From: Immundisolibacter cernigliae
GTDB lineage: Bacteria > Pseudomonadota > Gammaproteobacteria > Immundisolibacterales > Immundisolibacteraceae
DNA length: 64,000 nucleotides
Direction of reading: 5' to 3'
Assembly: GCF_001697225.1 (NCBI RefSeq)
Contig: NZ_CP014671.1
Coordinates: 2,294,001 to 2,358,000, forward strand
Position numbers and translations under genes: made by a program. Positions 43,608 to 52,748 of the stretch are shown piece by piece. The notes below the pieces were generated by a model. That model made no database searches. It saw only the letters and a program-made list of their open reading frames with translations, and was not told the DNA's origin. Every line of letters starts with the position of its first letter. Position 1 is the stretch's first letter.

Positions 43608-45929
43608 ATGTCGCGTCCGCGCCGCCAGCAACTGCCTCCTGTCCCCAAGCGCTGGCGTCTGCCGGCCGGTCTGCGCGAAACGGTGGTGCTGCTGCTGCTG
43701 GCCAGCGCGGCTTTCCTGCTGCTGGCGCTGCTCAGCTTCGACGCGCAGGATCCGAGCTGGGTCAGCACCGGCAACCATGCCGGCATTCGTAACGCCGGCG
43801 GGCGCATCGGCGCCAACTGGGCCGGCTGGCTGTACTACTTCTTCGGCTACCCGGCGCTGCTGATTCCGGCGCTGCTGCTGTGGTTTGGCTGGCGCGTGTA
43901 TCGCAGCGGCGACCAGGGCGTACCGGTACGGGCGCGCGGCGTGGCCTTCCGTTTGCTCGGCCTGCTGCTGGCCATGACCTGCGGCGCCGCACTGGCGCAG
44001 ATTTACCTGCCGCATGGCGTGCTGCCCAACGGGCCGGGCGGCGGACTGGGCCTGGAACTGGGCCGTCTGGCCGCCGGTAGCCTCAACACGGCCGGCGCTA
44101 CGCTGTTCCTGGTCGCCGCGGGCCTGTCGGGCATCACCTGGATAACCGGCGTTTCCTGGCTGAAGCTGACCGAGCTGCTGGGCATCGCGGTGGTCAAGGG
44201 CGCCACCGTGGCCGGCCGCGGCCTGCGTGTGTACGCCGACGGCGTGGCCGGCAAGCGGGCGCGCGAGGACCGGCGCGAGTCGGTGGACCGCCACAAGGCC
44301 AAGGACGTCAACCGCAAGCCGCCGCGCATCGAGCCGGTATTGCGGCCGGTCGAAATCGTCGACCGGGTGGAGGCCGAGCGTCAGGTGGAGCTGTTCGAGC
44401 CAGCCCCGAACATCGCCCCCACGCTGCCGCCGCTGAGTCTGCTCGACGATTCCGAGACCAAGGTCGTCGGCCTGTCGGCCGAGGCGCTGCAGGCGCTCTC
44501 CAAGCGCCTGGAACTGAAGCTCGAGGAATTCGGCATCGAGGCGCACGTGGTGGAGGTCCATCCCGGCCCGGTGGTGACGCGCTTCGAGCTCGACCTGGCG
44601 GCCGGCGTGAAGGTCAGCCAGGTCACCGGCCTGGCCAAGGACCTGGCGCGCTCGCTGTCGGTGATCAGCGTGCGCGTGGTGGAGGTCATCCCCGGCAAGT
44701 CCACCATCGGCATCGAAATCCCCAACGAACAGCGCGAGCTGATCCGCTTCGCGCAGACCCTGCGCTCGCGCGCCTACGACGACAGCCACTCGCCGCTGAC
44801 GCTGGCGCTGGGCAAGGACATCCAGGGCGTCCCGACGGTGGCCGACCTGGGCAAGATGCCGCACCTGCTGGTGTCCGGCACCACCGGCTCGGGCAAGTCG
44901 GTGGCGGTCAACGCGATGGTGCTGAGCCTGCTGTTCAAGGCCACGCCCGACGACGTGCGCATGATCATGATCGACCCCAAGATGCTGGAGCTGTCGGTCT
45001 ACGAGGGCATTCCGCACCTGCTGTGCCCGGTGGTCACCGACATGAACGACGCGCACAACGCGCTGCGCTGGTCGGTGGCCGAGATGGAGCGCCGCTACAA
45101 GCGCATGGCGGCGCTGGGCGTGCGCAACATCGCCGGCTACAACCGCAAGGTGCGCGAGGCGGCCGAGGCCGGCACGCCGATCCCGGATCCGGCGCCCGCC
45201 AAGCCGGCGGACTTCGAGGACGGCGAGGGCGAAATCGCCTACTGCGAGCCGCTGCCGTACCTGGTGGTGTTCGTCGACGAGTTCGCCGACATGATGATGG
45301 TAGTCGGCAAGAAGGTTGAGCAGCTGATCGCCCGCCTGGCGCAAAAGGCGCGCGCCGCCGGCGTGCATCTGATCCTGGCCACGCAGCGGCCGTCGGTGGA
45401 CGTGATCACCGGCCTGATCAAGGCCAACATCCCGGCGCGCATCGCCTTTCAGGTGTCGTCCAAGATCGACTCGCGCACCATCCTCGACCAGATGGGCGCC
45501 GAGGCGCTGCTCGGCCACGGCGACATGCTGTACCTGCCGCCCGGCACCTCCATCCCGACCCGCGTGCACGGCGCCTTCGTGTCGGACGAGGAAGTGCACC
45601 GCGTAGTGGCGCACCTGAAATCCACCGGCCGGCCGAACTACCGCGACGAGATCCTGCGCGGCGATTTTGGCGAGGACGGTGGCGAGGGCGGCAGCGCACC
45701 GTTCGCCGTCGGCGAGCGCGAGGAAGGCAGCGACGAGCTGTACGACAAGGCCGTGTTTCTGGTCACCAGCAGCCGCCGGGCCTCGGTGTCGGCCGTGCAG
45801 CGGCACCTTCGCATCGGCTACAACCGCGCCGCCCGGCTGGTGGAAGAAATGGAACGCGCCGGCATCGTCGGCCCGCTCAAGTCCAACGGCGCCCGCGACG
45901 TGCTGGCCGAAACGCCGCCGGGAGGCTGA
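43608..45929 (+). CDS. ftsK: DNA translocase FtsK
   Basis: 773 residues, a short-linker form. Four N-terminal membrane helices (to about 190), a charged linker, then the motor with Walker [48 protein letters not shown] and [13 protein letters not shown]. The C-terminal gamma domain ([20 protein letters not shown]...[13 protein letters not shown]) reads KOPS and contacts XerD. It clears and resolves chromosome termini at the septum. Followed at 1 base by lolA. Confidence 0.96.
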   Translation: MSRPRRQQLPPVPKRWRLPAGLRETVVLLLLASAAFLLLALLSFDAQDPSWVSTGNHAGIRNAGGRIGANWAGWLYYFFGYPALLIPALLLWFGWRVYRSGDQGVPVRARGVAFRLLGLLLAMTCGAALAQIYLPHGVLPNGPGGGLGLELGRLAAGSLNTAGATLFLVAAGLSGITWITGVSWLKLTELLGIAVVKGATVAGRGLRVYADGVAGKRAREDRRESVDRHKAKDVNRKPPRIEPVLRPVEIVDRVEAERQVELFEPAPNIAPTLPPLSLLDDSETKVVGLSAEALQALSKRLELKLEEFGIEAHVVEVHPGPVVTRFELDLAAGVKVSQVTGLAKDLARSLSVISVRVVEVIPGKSTIGIEIPNEQRELIRFAQTLRSRAYDDSHSPLTLALGKDIQGVPTVADLGKMPHLLVSGTTGSGKSVAVNAMVLSLLFKATPDDVRMIMIDPKMLELSVYEGIPHLLCPVVTDMNDAHNALRWSVAEMERRYKRMAALGVRNIAGYNRKVREAAEAGTPIPDPAPAKPADFEDGEGEIAYCEPLPYLVVFVDEFADMMMVVGKKVEQLIARLAQKARAAGVHLILATQRPSVDVITGLIKANIPARIAFQVSSKIDSRTILDQMGAEALLGHGDMLYLPPGTSIPTRVHGAFVSDEEVHRVVAHLKSTGRPNYRDEILRGDFGEDGGEGGSAPFAVGEREEGSDELYDKAVFLVTSSRRASVSAVQRHLRIGYNRAARLVEEMERAGIVGPLKSNGARDVLAETPPGG

Positions 45930-45930
45930 C

Positions 45931-46560
45931 ATGCGAGCCCGCATCCTCGCCGTACTGCTCAGCCTGCTGGCCGGCCCGGCCCTGGCCGACAGCCTCGCCA
46001 CGCTGGAACGGTTCTATACGAACACCCGCACGCTGGCCGGGCGCTTCACGCAGACCGTCAGCGACGCCAACGGCACGGTGACCGAAACCAGCAGCGGGCA
46101 GTTCGCCATCCAGCGGCCGGGCCGCTTTCGCTGGGACTATCAGGCGCCCTACGAGCAGACCATCGTCGCTGACGGGCGCGAGCTGTGGGTGTACGAGCCG
46201 GACCTGGACCAGGTCACGGTGCGGCCGATCGACGCCGACAGCGCCGACGCGCCGGGGCTGCTGCTGTCCGGGGCGGCGTTTCCGAGCAAGCTGTTCGACA
46301 TCGCCAGCGAAAAGGACGGCTGGCTGCGCCTGACACCCAAACAGAGGGACAGCGGCCTTGGCGCCGTGCGCCTGAAACTGGCCGGCGACAGCGTGCAGGC
46401 CCTGCAACTCGACGACGGCCTGGGCCAGACCACGCGCATCGAATTGCTCGACCAGCAGCGCAACGGCGCCCTGCCGGCGGCGCGCTTCAGTTTCAAGCCG
46501 CCGCCCGGCGTGGACGTGATCCGCGCCCTGCCGCAGCCGCCGACGGGCGGTAAACCGTAG
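45931..46560 (+). CDS. lolA: Outer-membrane lipoprotein carrier protein LolA
   Basis: 209 residues. Signal peptide MRARILAVLLSLLAGPALA, then the LolA fold: TRTLAGRFTQTVSD, GQFAIQRPGRFRWDY, QTIVADGRELWVYEPDLDQV. It ferries lipoproteins from the LolCDE exporter to LolB. ATG 45931 was chosen for the signal peptide; longer readings inside ftsK are shadows. Confidence 0.95.
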   Translation: MRARILAVLLSLLAGPALADSLATLERFYTNTRTLAGRFTQTVSDANGTVTETSSGQFAIQRPGRFRWDYQAPYEQTIVADGRELWVYEPDLDQVTVRPIDADSADAPGLLLSGAAFPSKLFDIASEKDGWLRLTPKQRDSGLGAVRLKLAGDSVQALQLDDGLGQTTRIELLDQQRNGALPAARFSFKPPPGVDVIRALPQPPTGGKP

Positions 46561-46567
46561 CCGGCCC

Positions 46568-47920
46568 GTGGCAGGCGGCCCGCCCGACCTGTTCGACGCC
46601 GCCGCCGATGCGGTTGCAAGCCGTGGCCGGCCCCTGGCCGATCGCCTGCGCCCGCGCACGCTGGACGAGGTGCTGGGCCAGGATCATCTACTGGCACCCG
46701 GCAAGCCGCTGCGCATTGCCATCGAGGCCGACCTGCCGCGATCGATGATCTTCTGGGGCCCGCCCGGCACCGGCAAGACCACGCTGGCACGGGTGCTGGC
46801 GGCGCACACGCGGGCCGAGTTCATCACCCTGTCGGCGGTGCTGGCCGGCATCAAGGAAATACGCGAGGCGGTGGAGCGCGCCCGCCAAATCGCCACCACG
46901 GGCCGGCGCGCCGTGCTGTTCGTGGACGAGGTACACCGCTGGAACCGCGCCCAGCAGGACGCCCTGCTGCCGCACGTCGAGAACGGCACCGTGACCCTGA
47001 TCGGCGCCACCACCGAGAACCCGTCCTTCGAGCTGAACAACGCGCTGCTGTCGCGGGCCCGCGTCTACCTGCTGCGCCCGCTCACCGTGGCGGATCTGGA
47101 ACGCCTGATCGAGCGCGCGCTGACTGACACCGAGCGTGGCCTGGGCGCGCTCAATATCCGCTTTGCCCCGGAACTGCGCCCCACGCTGGCCGCCATGGCC
47201 GACGGCGACGCCCGCCGGCTGTTGGGTCTGCTGGAACTGGCCGCCGACATCGCGCCCGAGACCGCCGACGGCCGGCTCATCGACGAGGCCGTGCTCAAGG
47301 AACTGGCCGGCGAGAGCTGGCGCCGCTTCGACAAGGGCGGCGAGGCCTTCTACGACCAGATTTCGGCCCTGCACAAGGCGGTGCGCGGCTCGGCGCCGGA
47401 TGCGGCGCTGTACTGGCTGGCGCGCATGCTGGACGGCGGCTGTGAGCCGCTGTACATCGCCCGCCGTGTGCTGCGCATGGCCAGTGAAGACATTGGCCTG
47501 GCCGACCCGCGGGCACTGACCCTGGCGCTCGAAGCCCTGCAGACCTACGAGCGCCTGGGATCCCCCGAGGGCGAACTGGCCATCGCCCAGGCCATCACGT
47601 ACCTGGCCTGCGCGCCCAAGAGCAATGCGCTGTACACGGCGTTTGATGCCGCCATGGCCGACGCCCGCCAGTTCGGCTCCCTGCCGCCGCCGCTGCGCAT
47701 CCGCAACGCCCCGACCAAACTCATGAAACAGCTCGGCTACGGCAAGGGCTACCGCTACGCGCATGACGAGGCCGGCGCCTACGCCCCCGGCGAGCGCTAC
47801 TTTCCGGACGAAATGCCGGACCGGCGCTACTACCAACCCAGCGACCGGGGCCTCGAACGGCGTCTGGCCGAGCACCTGGCGCAACTGCGCGCCCGCGACC
47901 GCGAGGCCGGCGAACAGTGA
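46568..47920 (+). CDS. rarA: Replication-associated recombination ATPase RarA
   Basis: 450 residues from GTG 46568. Start PLADRLRPRTLDEVLGQDHLL, Walker A FWGPPGTGKTTLAR, Walker B LFVDEVHRWNRAQQDALLP, sensor GATTENPSFELN, then the family's C-terminal tetramerisation region. It acts at stalled replication forks. Seven bases after lolA. Confidence 0.95.
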   Translation: MAGGPPDLFDAAADAVASRGRPLADRLRPRTLDEVLGQDHLLAPGKPLRIAIEADLPRSMIFWGPPGTGKTTLARVLAAHTRAEFITLSAVLAGIKEIREAVERARQIATTGRRAVLFVDEVHRWNRAQQDALLPHVENGTVTLIGATTENPSFELNNALLSRARVYLLRPLTVADLERLIERALTDTERGLGALNIRFAPELRPTLAAMADGDARRLLGLLELAADIAPETADGRLIDEAVLKELAGESWRRFDKGGEAFYDQISALHKAVRGSAPDAALYWLARMLDGGCEPLYIARRVLRMASEDIGLADPRALTLALEALQTYERLGSPEGELAIAQAITYLACAPKSNALYTAFDAAMADARQFGSLPPPLRIRNAPTKLMKQLGYGKGYRYAHDEAGAYAPGERYFPDEMPDRRYYQPSDRGLERRLAEHLAQLRARDREAGEQ

Positions 47921-48288
47921 ACGGCGCCGTGCTGGCGGCAGTCGCGCTCGGCGGCGCACTCGGCTCCGTGGCGCGCTATCTGGCGGTCAACGGCCTGGCC
48001 ACCTGGCTGGGCCGGGCCTTTCCCTACGGCACGCTGGCGGTGAACGTCGTCGGTTCGTTCCTGATGGGTCTGGCGCTGGCGCTGCTGGTGCAGCGCGGCC
48101 TGCTGGGCGAACCCTGGCGCGCCGGCCTGATGGTGGGCGTGCTGGGCGGCTTCACCACCTTTTCCGCCTTTGCCGGCGAGACGCTGCTGCTGGCCCAGCA
48201 GCGCCCGGCCGTCGCACTGCTCAACATCGGCCTGCACCTGACGCTGTGCCTGCTGGCGGTATGGGCAGGCGCCAGGGTCGCGGGCTGA
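47917..48288 (+). CDS. crcB: Fluoride ion channel CrcB/Fluc
   Basis: 123 residues with four membrane helices. GGALGSVARYLAV, TLAVNVVGSFLMG with the pore Asn, and GGFTTFSAFAGE with the central Na+/Phe-box motif. It exports fluoride as a dual-topology dimer. GTG 47917 overlaps the rarA TGA by 4 bases, so it is translated with rarA and has no separate fluoride riboswitch. The serS gene that often follows is absent. Confidence 0.94.
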   Translation: MNGAVLAAVALGGALGSVARYLAVNGLATWLGRAFPYGTLAVNVVGSFLMGLALALLVQRGLLGEPWRAGLMVGVLGGFTTFSAFAGETLLLAQQRPAVALLNIGLHLTLCLLAVWAGARVAG

Positions 48289-48460
48289 CCGGCGGTTACG
48301 AAAAAGCATCCATACCCATGCGCGTCGTGTTGACATTGACTCTCAAGTCGAGTGCCATGCGCTGACAATCCGGCTCCGGACGACGGCGCTGCGCGCCGAT
48401 CAGGCCCACGCACGGCCAACGGACCGCACGTACCCGCATCGGCTTTCGGGTGACAAAACA

Positions 48461-49801
48461 ATGAAGCTCGGTGGAGAACGCATGGCGCATGCAAGGGCCC
48501 GCAGCGGCCACACCTGGGGCATGGGAAGCCGTCATCCGGCAGTCCGTGCGCTGCTCGCGGTGACCCTGCTGGCCGCCTGCGCCGATACGGTTGGCTCCCC
48601 TGCCATCTCATGGCACGGCTTCGGAACCCTGGGCGCGGTCCGCTCCGACCAGGACCACTCCGACGTGATCTCCAACGTATTTCTGCAGCCCAACGGCGCC
48701 GGTCACACCCGCCGCTGGGACATGGGCGTGGACAGCAAGATCGGTGGACAACTGGATGCCCGCTTCAGCCCCGAGCTTTCCGCAGTCCTGCAAGTGGTCT
48801 CCAAACACCGCTACGACAATTCCTGGACGCCCGAGATCGAGTGGGCGAACGTGAAATATCAATTCACTCCCGCGTTCAGCGCCCGCCTGGGCCGCACCGT
48901 GGCGCCGATGTTCATGCGTTCCGACACGACGAACGTGGGTTACGCCAACCCATGGCTGCGCGGTCCCCAGGAAATCTACGGCATGGTCCCCATCACCCAT
49001 CTGGATGGGGTGGACCTGGCCTGGAATGTCCCGGTCGGTCCGGTCATGAATTCCTTTCAGGCCAATTTCGGATACAACCAATTCAAGGCCGTCGACGGCC
49101 TTGAAATAACCGGGAAACGCGCCTGGATCGTCAGCGACACGGTCGAGTACGAAAACCTGACGCTGCGTGTCAGTTATCTGGCCGTCGATCTCACGTTCGA
49201 CTCCACCGTTTTGGACAGCCTCCTCAACGGCCTGTCGGGCGCCGGCGATAACCTCGTCACGGCCGGCTTTCCCCTGGAAGGTGGCCGCGCGCGCTCGCTG
49301 GCCGGGCGTTACGACCTCGACGACACACCCCTTGAAATCTTCAGCGTCGGCGCCCGCTTCAATCCCGGAGACTGGCTGTTGATGGGTGAATGGGCGCGTC
49401 TGACCGATGCCGGCGTGCTGCCCAAGACGCAAGGCTGGTACGTGACGGGCGGCTACCACTTTGGCAAGACCAGGCCCTACGTCACAGTCGCCGAAGTCAA
49501 CGCCAGGACACCCTCGGAATCCGGAATACCGCTCGCCGGCTTGCCGCCGGGGCCGCTGTTGGATGGAGCGGGCGCGCTGAACGCCGCCCTGGGCTCGGCG
49601 CTCGGCGCCGCGGCGCCATCCCAGAAGAGCCTTACCCTGGGGCTTCGGTGGGATCTGCTGGACGCCGCCGCCCTGAAGTTCGAATACCAGCACATTCGCC
49701 TCGACGACCGGTCCGCCGGGCGCTTCGGCAACCTGCAGCCGGGGTTCCGGCCGGGGGGGAACGCGGATGTGTTCTCCATCGCCCTGGATTTCGTGTTCTG
49801 A
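48461..49801 (+). CDS. Outer-membrane porin-like protein
   Basis: 446 residues from ATG 48461. The signal region is late (RHPAVRALLAVTLLAACADT); LAAC resembles a lipobox, and ATG 48521 would give a normal signal length. The mature part reads as beta strands (FSPELSAVLQVVSKHRYD, LGRTVAPMFMRSDTTNVGYANPWLRGP, MNSFQANFGYNQF) and ends ALDFVF with terminal Phe, as porins do. Substrate unknown. With the next two genes it forms an apparent operon of porin, PstS-like protein and cyclic-di-GMP enzyme. Confidence 0.8.
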   Translation: MKLGGERMAHARARSGHTWGMGSRHPAVRALLAVTLLAACADTVGSPAISWHGFGTLGAVRSDQDHSDVISNVFLQPNGAGHTRRWDMGVDSKIGGQLDARFSPELSAVLQVVSKHRYDNSWTPEIEWANVKYQFTPAFSARLGRTVAPMFMRSDTTNVGYANPWLRGPQEIYGMVPITHLDGVDLAWNVPVGPVMNSFQANFGYNQFKAVDGLEITGKRAWIVSDTVEYENLTLRVSYLAVDLTFDSTVLDSLLNGLSGAGDNLVTAGFPLEGGRARSLAGRYDLDDTPLEIFSVGARFNPGDWLLMGEWARLTDAGVLPKTQGWYVTGGYHFGKTRPYVTVAEVNARTPSESGIPLAGLPPGPLLDGAGALNAALGSALGAAAPSQKSLTLGLRWDLLDAAALKFEYQHIRLDDRSAGRFGNLQPGFRPGGNADVFSIALDFVF

Positions 49802-49818
49802 GCGCGCCGGGGCTGCAA

Positions 49819-50250
49819 ATGCCGTTTTTTAAAGCCTCCGGGTTCCCCACGTTCGCCATGCTGCTCGCCCTTGCCGGCAATATCGCGGCAGCCGAGGTCG
49901 TCACTGTCGTTTCACCACAGAACCCCACCACCACGCTCAGCAGGCGCGAGGTGTCGAACATCTTTCTTGGCAAGATCAATCGCTTCCCAAACGGCCAGCC
50001 TGCGGTACCGATCGACCAGCCCGAAGATTCGCAGCAGCGAAAAGACTTTTACCGCGACGTCAGCAACAAACAACCGGCAGACATCAAGGCGTACTGGTCA
50101 CGGATGATCTTTACCGGACGGGGCCAGCCGCCCATGGTGGTCGAGGGCGACGAGCAGGTGAAGAAAAGCCTGGCCGGCCGGCCCGACGGTATCGGCTACA
50201 TCGACCGCGCCGCGGTGGACGACACCGTCAAGGTACTGGCCGTCCAGTAG
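49819..50250 (+). CDS. Small periplasmic PstS-like phosphate-binding domain protein
   Basis: 143 residues. Signal peptide (FPTFAMLLALAGNIAAAE), then a half-size PBP domain: VVSPQNPTTTLSRREVSNIFLGK, FPNGQPAVPID, DIKAYWSRMIFTGRGQPP and DGIGYIDRAAVDDTVKVL. This matches the short PstS-like proteins found beside sensor and cyclic-di-GMP genes. It is too short for a full transporter subunit, and no ABC genes follow, so a sensing role is more likely. 17 bases after the porin gene. Confidence 0.85.
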   Translation: MPFFKASGFPTFAMLLALAGNIAAAEVVTVVSPQNPTTTLSRREVSNIFLGKINRFPNGQPAVPIDQPEDSQQRKDFYRDVSNKQPADIKAYWSRMIFTGRGQPPMVVEGDEQVKKSLAGRPDGIGYIDRAAVDDTVKVLAVQ

Positions 50251-50281
50251 GCCGCAGCGCCATCACGTGGAACCTGACCGC

Positions 50282-52585
50282 ATGCGATTGAAGGAAGCGT
50301 CGAGGCGCCTGCTGCCGGCCTTGCGCCACGGGCTGAGCCGTGGCACGGAACCGGTGCTGCTGTTCCCCGGCCTGGCGATCCTGTTGCTGGGCATGTTGTG
50401 GATTGCAACGGCCAGCCTGGCACGCCAGGAATACGCCAATGCGCGCGCCACCGCCGTGCTCACCACCCGCGAGCTGGCCGAAACCTACGAAGCCCAGATC
50501 GTGCGTGCCCTGCGTGAAATCGACCGCACCCTGAAATGGGTCGCCTATACCCACGCATCGGACAACCACGAGTCCATCCTGGCCGAGCTCGGCAAGAAAG
50601 GCTTGTTGCTACCGGACTTTCTGTTCACGGTCAGCATCGCCGATGCCGACGGCAACGTCCGCGCCAGCACCCGGGTCGGCGGGCGCGCGAACATCGCCGG
50701 TACGGATTATTTCGAGGCACAGCGCACGCAGTCCGTGTTTGCGGTCGGCGCCCCGCAACCGAAGCCGCACTCGCGCGACTGGACCCTGTACTTCAGCCGG
50801 CGCCTGGACAAGCCCGACGGCAGCTTTGCCGGGGCAGTCGTCATTGCCGTGGACGCGGCCTACTTCGTCAGCGGATACGAGCAGGCAAAGCTGGGCCAGC
50901 GCGGCTTTCTTGGCCTGCTGGGTACGGATGGCGTCTTTCGGGTCGGTCGCAGTGGCCAAACCGTGGCCATCGGCGAGGTGGTCGACTACAAAAAAGTCGT
51001 TCCGGAAACCGAAGCCGACATCGACCTGACCCAGGTATCGCTGTCGGACAACAGCTGGGACGGGGTGCGGCGTTACACGGCAACGCGCGCCCTCTACGAG
51101 TTCCCGCTGGCCGTGGTCGTCGGCCTGTCGGAGGAAGAACGGTTACTGCCAGCCGCCGCCCAGGTGCGTGGCTATCTGCTGCGCAGCGCTGCCGCCAGCC
51201 TGGCGCTGCTCGCCCTCATGGCCGTACTCGGCCGCCTGAGCTGGCAGCTTCAGCAAAGCCGGCAACGCGCCGCGCAGGAGCATATCGAACACGCCAAGCG
51301 CATCGAGTACATCGCCCACCACGACAGCCTGACCGACCTGCCCAACCGCGGCTTTTTCAGCCACATGCTGAACCAGGTGCTGGCGCTGGCCAAACGCTAC
51401 AACCGCGAACTGGCGGTGCTGTTCCTGGACCTTGACCGCTTCAAGCTGATCAACGACACCCTGGGCCATGACGCCGGGGACGCGCTGTTGCAGGAGGTAG
51501 CCCGCCGCTTGACGGCCGCCGTACGTGAAAGCGACGTGGTGGCCCGGCTGGGCGGCGACGAGTTCATCGTCCTGCTGCCGGAGCAATGCGACGAAGCCAG
51601 CCTGGTGACCGTCGCGCAGCGGGTACTCGATTCGGTGGGCAAGCCGTATGACCTGCTCGGACATGAGTTTCGGATCACGGTCAGCATCGGCATCAGCCGC
51701 TATCCGCATGACGCCCAGGATGAACAGTCCCTGCTCAAGACGGCCGACATCGCGATGTACCGCGCCAAGGAAAAGGGCCGCAACAATTTTCACTTCTACT
51801 CCGGGGCCGAAAACACGACGACCCTTGAGCATCTGAGCCTGGAATCGGCGCTGCAACTGGCCCTGGAGCGGCAGGAGTTCAGCATCCACTATCAGAACCA
51901 GCTGGACCTGAACACCGGGCAGGTCACCGGCATGGAGGCACTGCTGCGCTGGAAGCATCCGCAGCTCGGGCTCGTCCTGCCGATGCAGTTCCTGCCGCTG
52001 GCCGAGGAAAGCGGGCTCATCGTGCCGATCGGCAAGTGGGTGATCGAGACCGCCTGCCGGGATTGCATAGCCATGCAGCAGGCAAGCGGGCGGCGACTGA
52101 CCGTGTCGGTCAACCTCTCGGCCCGGCAGTTTGCCGACGACAACCTCGCCCGCGACCTTGAAGCCATCCTGCAAAGGACCGGCATCGAGCCGGGCCTGCT
52201 GGAGCTGGGCGTCACCGAAAGCGTGCTGCTGACTGACGTCTACCGGGCGGTGGCGATACTCGGCGACCTCAGGGCGCTGGGCGTGCGGGTGGCCATCGAC
52301 AATTTCGGGGCCAGCTACTCGTCCCTGTCGACGCTGCGCCGGTTCCGCTTCGACACCGTCAACATCGACGGCAGCGTCATTCGTGATTACGCGCACAGCC
52401 CGGAGGACCGGAAATTGACCGAGGCGACCATCGCCATGGGCAAGGACCTGGCCTTCACCGTGGTGGCCGAGGGTGTGGAAACGGAGGATCAGGCGCAGTT
52501 CCTGCGCGCCGCGGCCTGCGACAAGGCCCAGGGTTTCTATTTCGGGCGCCCGGCACCGCACGATTCGGCGCAGTCGACGCCGTAG
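50282..52585 (+). CDS. Membrane sensor GGDEF-EAL protein with degenerate EAL
   Basis: 767 residues from ATG 50282 (GTG 50267 possible). Membrane helix near 22-45, a periplasmic Cache-like sensor, second helix near 295-318 (SAAASLALLALMAVLG), GGDEF at about 345-505 with intact RLGGDEF and RxxD (RESD), and EAL at about 520-765. In EAL the Glu of MEALLRW, Asn of SVNLS, Glu of AEGVE and Gln of KAQGF remain. The metal Glu is G643 (LELGVTE), the second Asp of DDFG is N674 (IDNFGAS), and the catalytic Lys is N694 (TVNIDGS). It is thus predicted to make cyclic di-GMP but not to break it down. Confidence 0.9.
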   Translation: MRLKEASRRLLPALRHGLSRGTEPVLLFPGLAILLLGMLWIATASLARQEYANARATAVLTTRELAETYEAQIVRALREIDRTLKWVAYTHASDNHESILAELGKKGLLLPDFLFTVSIADADGNVRASTRVGGRANIAGTDYFEAQRTQSVFAVGAPQPKPHSRDWTLYFSRRLDKPDGSFAGAVVIAVDAAYFVSGYEQAKLGQRGFLGLLGTDGVFRVGRSGQTVAIGEVVDYKKVVPETEADIDLTQVSLSDNSWDGVRRYTATRALYEFPLAVVVGLSEEERLLPAAAQVRGYLLRSAAASLALLALMAVLGRLSWQLQQSRQRAAQEHIEHAKRIEYIAHHDSLTDLPNRGFFSHMLNQVLALAKRYNRELAVLFLDLDRFKLINDTLGHDAGDALLQEVARRLTAAVRESDVVARLGGDEFIVLLPEQCDEASLVTVAQRVLDSVGKPYDLLGHEFRITVSIGISRYPHDAQDEQSLLKTADIAMYRAKEKGRNNFHFYSGAENTTTLEHLSLESALQLALERQEFSIHYQNQLDLNTGQVTGMEALLRWKHPQLGLVLPMQFLPLAEESGLIVPIGKWVIETACRDCIAMQQASGRRLTVSVNLSARQFADDNLARDLEAILQRTGIEPGLLELGVTESVLLTDVYRAVAILGDLRALGVRVAIDNFGASYSSLSTLRRFRFDTVNIDGSVIRDYAHSPEDRKLTEATIAMGKDLAFTVVAEGVETEDQAQFLRAAACDKAQGFYFGRPAPHDSAQSTP

Positions 52586-52618
52586 ACGGCGCGCCGGTCC
52601 GGGGCGGCGTCGGAAAAC

Positions 52619-52665
52619 TGTGGGAGCCCGGCTGTGCCGGGCGGTCATCGCGCAGCGAGGCTGCG
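52619..52665. repeat. REP-like repeat
   Basis: CTGTGGGAGCCCGGCTGTGC, CGGGCGGTCATC and then CGCAGCGAGGCTGCG. The clearest copy of the dispersed family, between the GGDEF-EAL and M14 genes. Confidence 0.65.
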
Positions 52666-52748
52666 TTTGTATCCGGGTTTTTCCATGGCGGGCGCCAGCT
52701 TGGCGGACGGGGCACCTGGCCGCCCCACCGCGCGGGGTCATCAACTGC

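Noticed and set aside
47880-47920. Fluoride riboswitch before crcB
   Set aside because: crcB overlaps rarA by four bases, so there is no leader to hold one.
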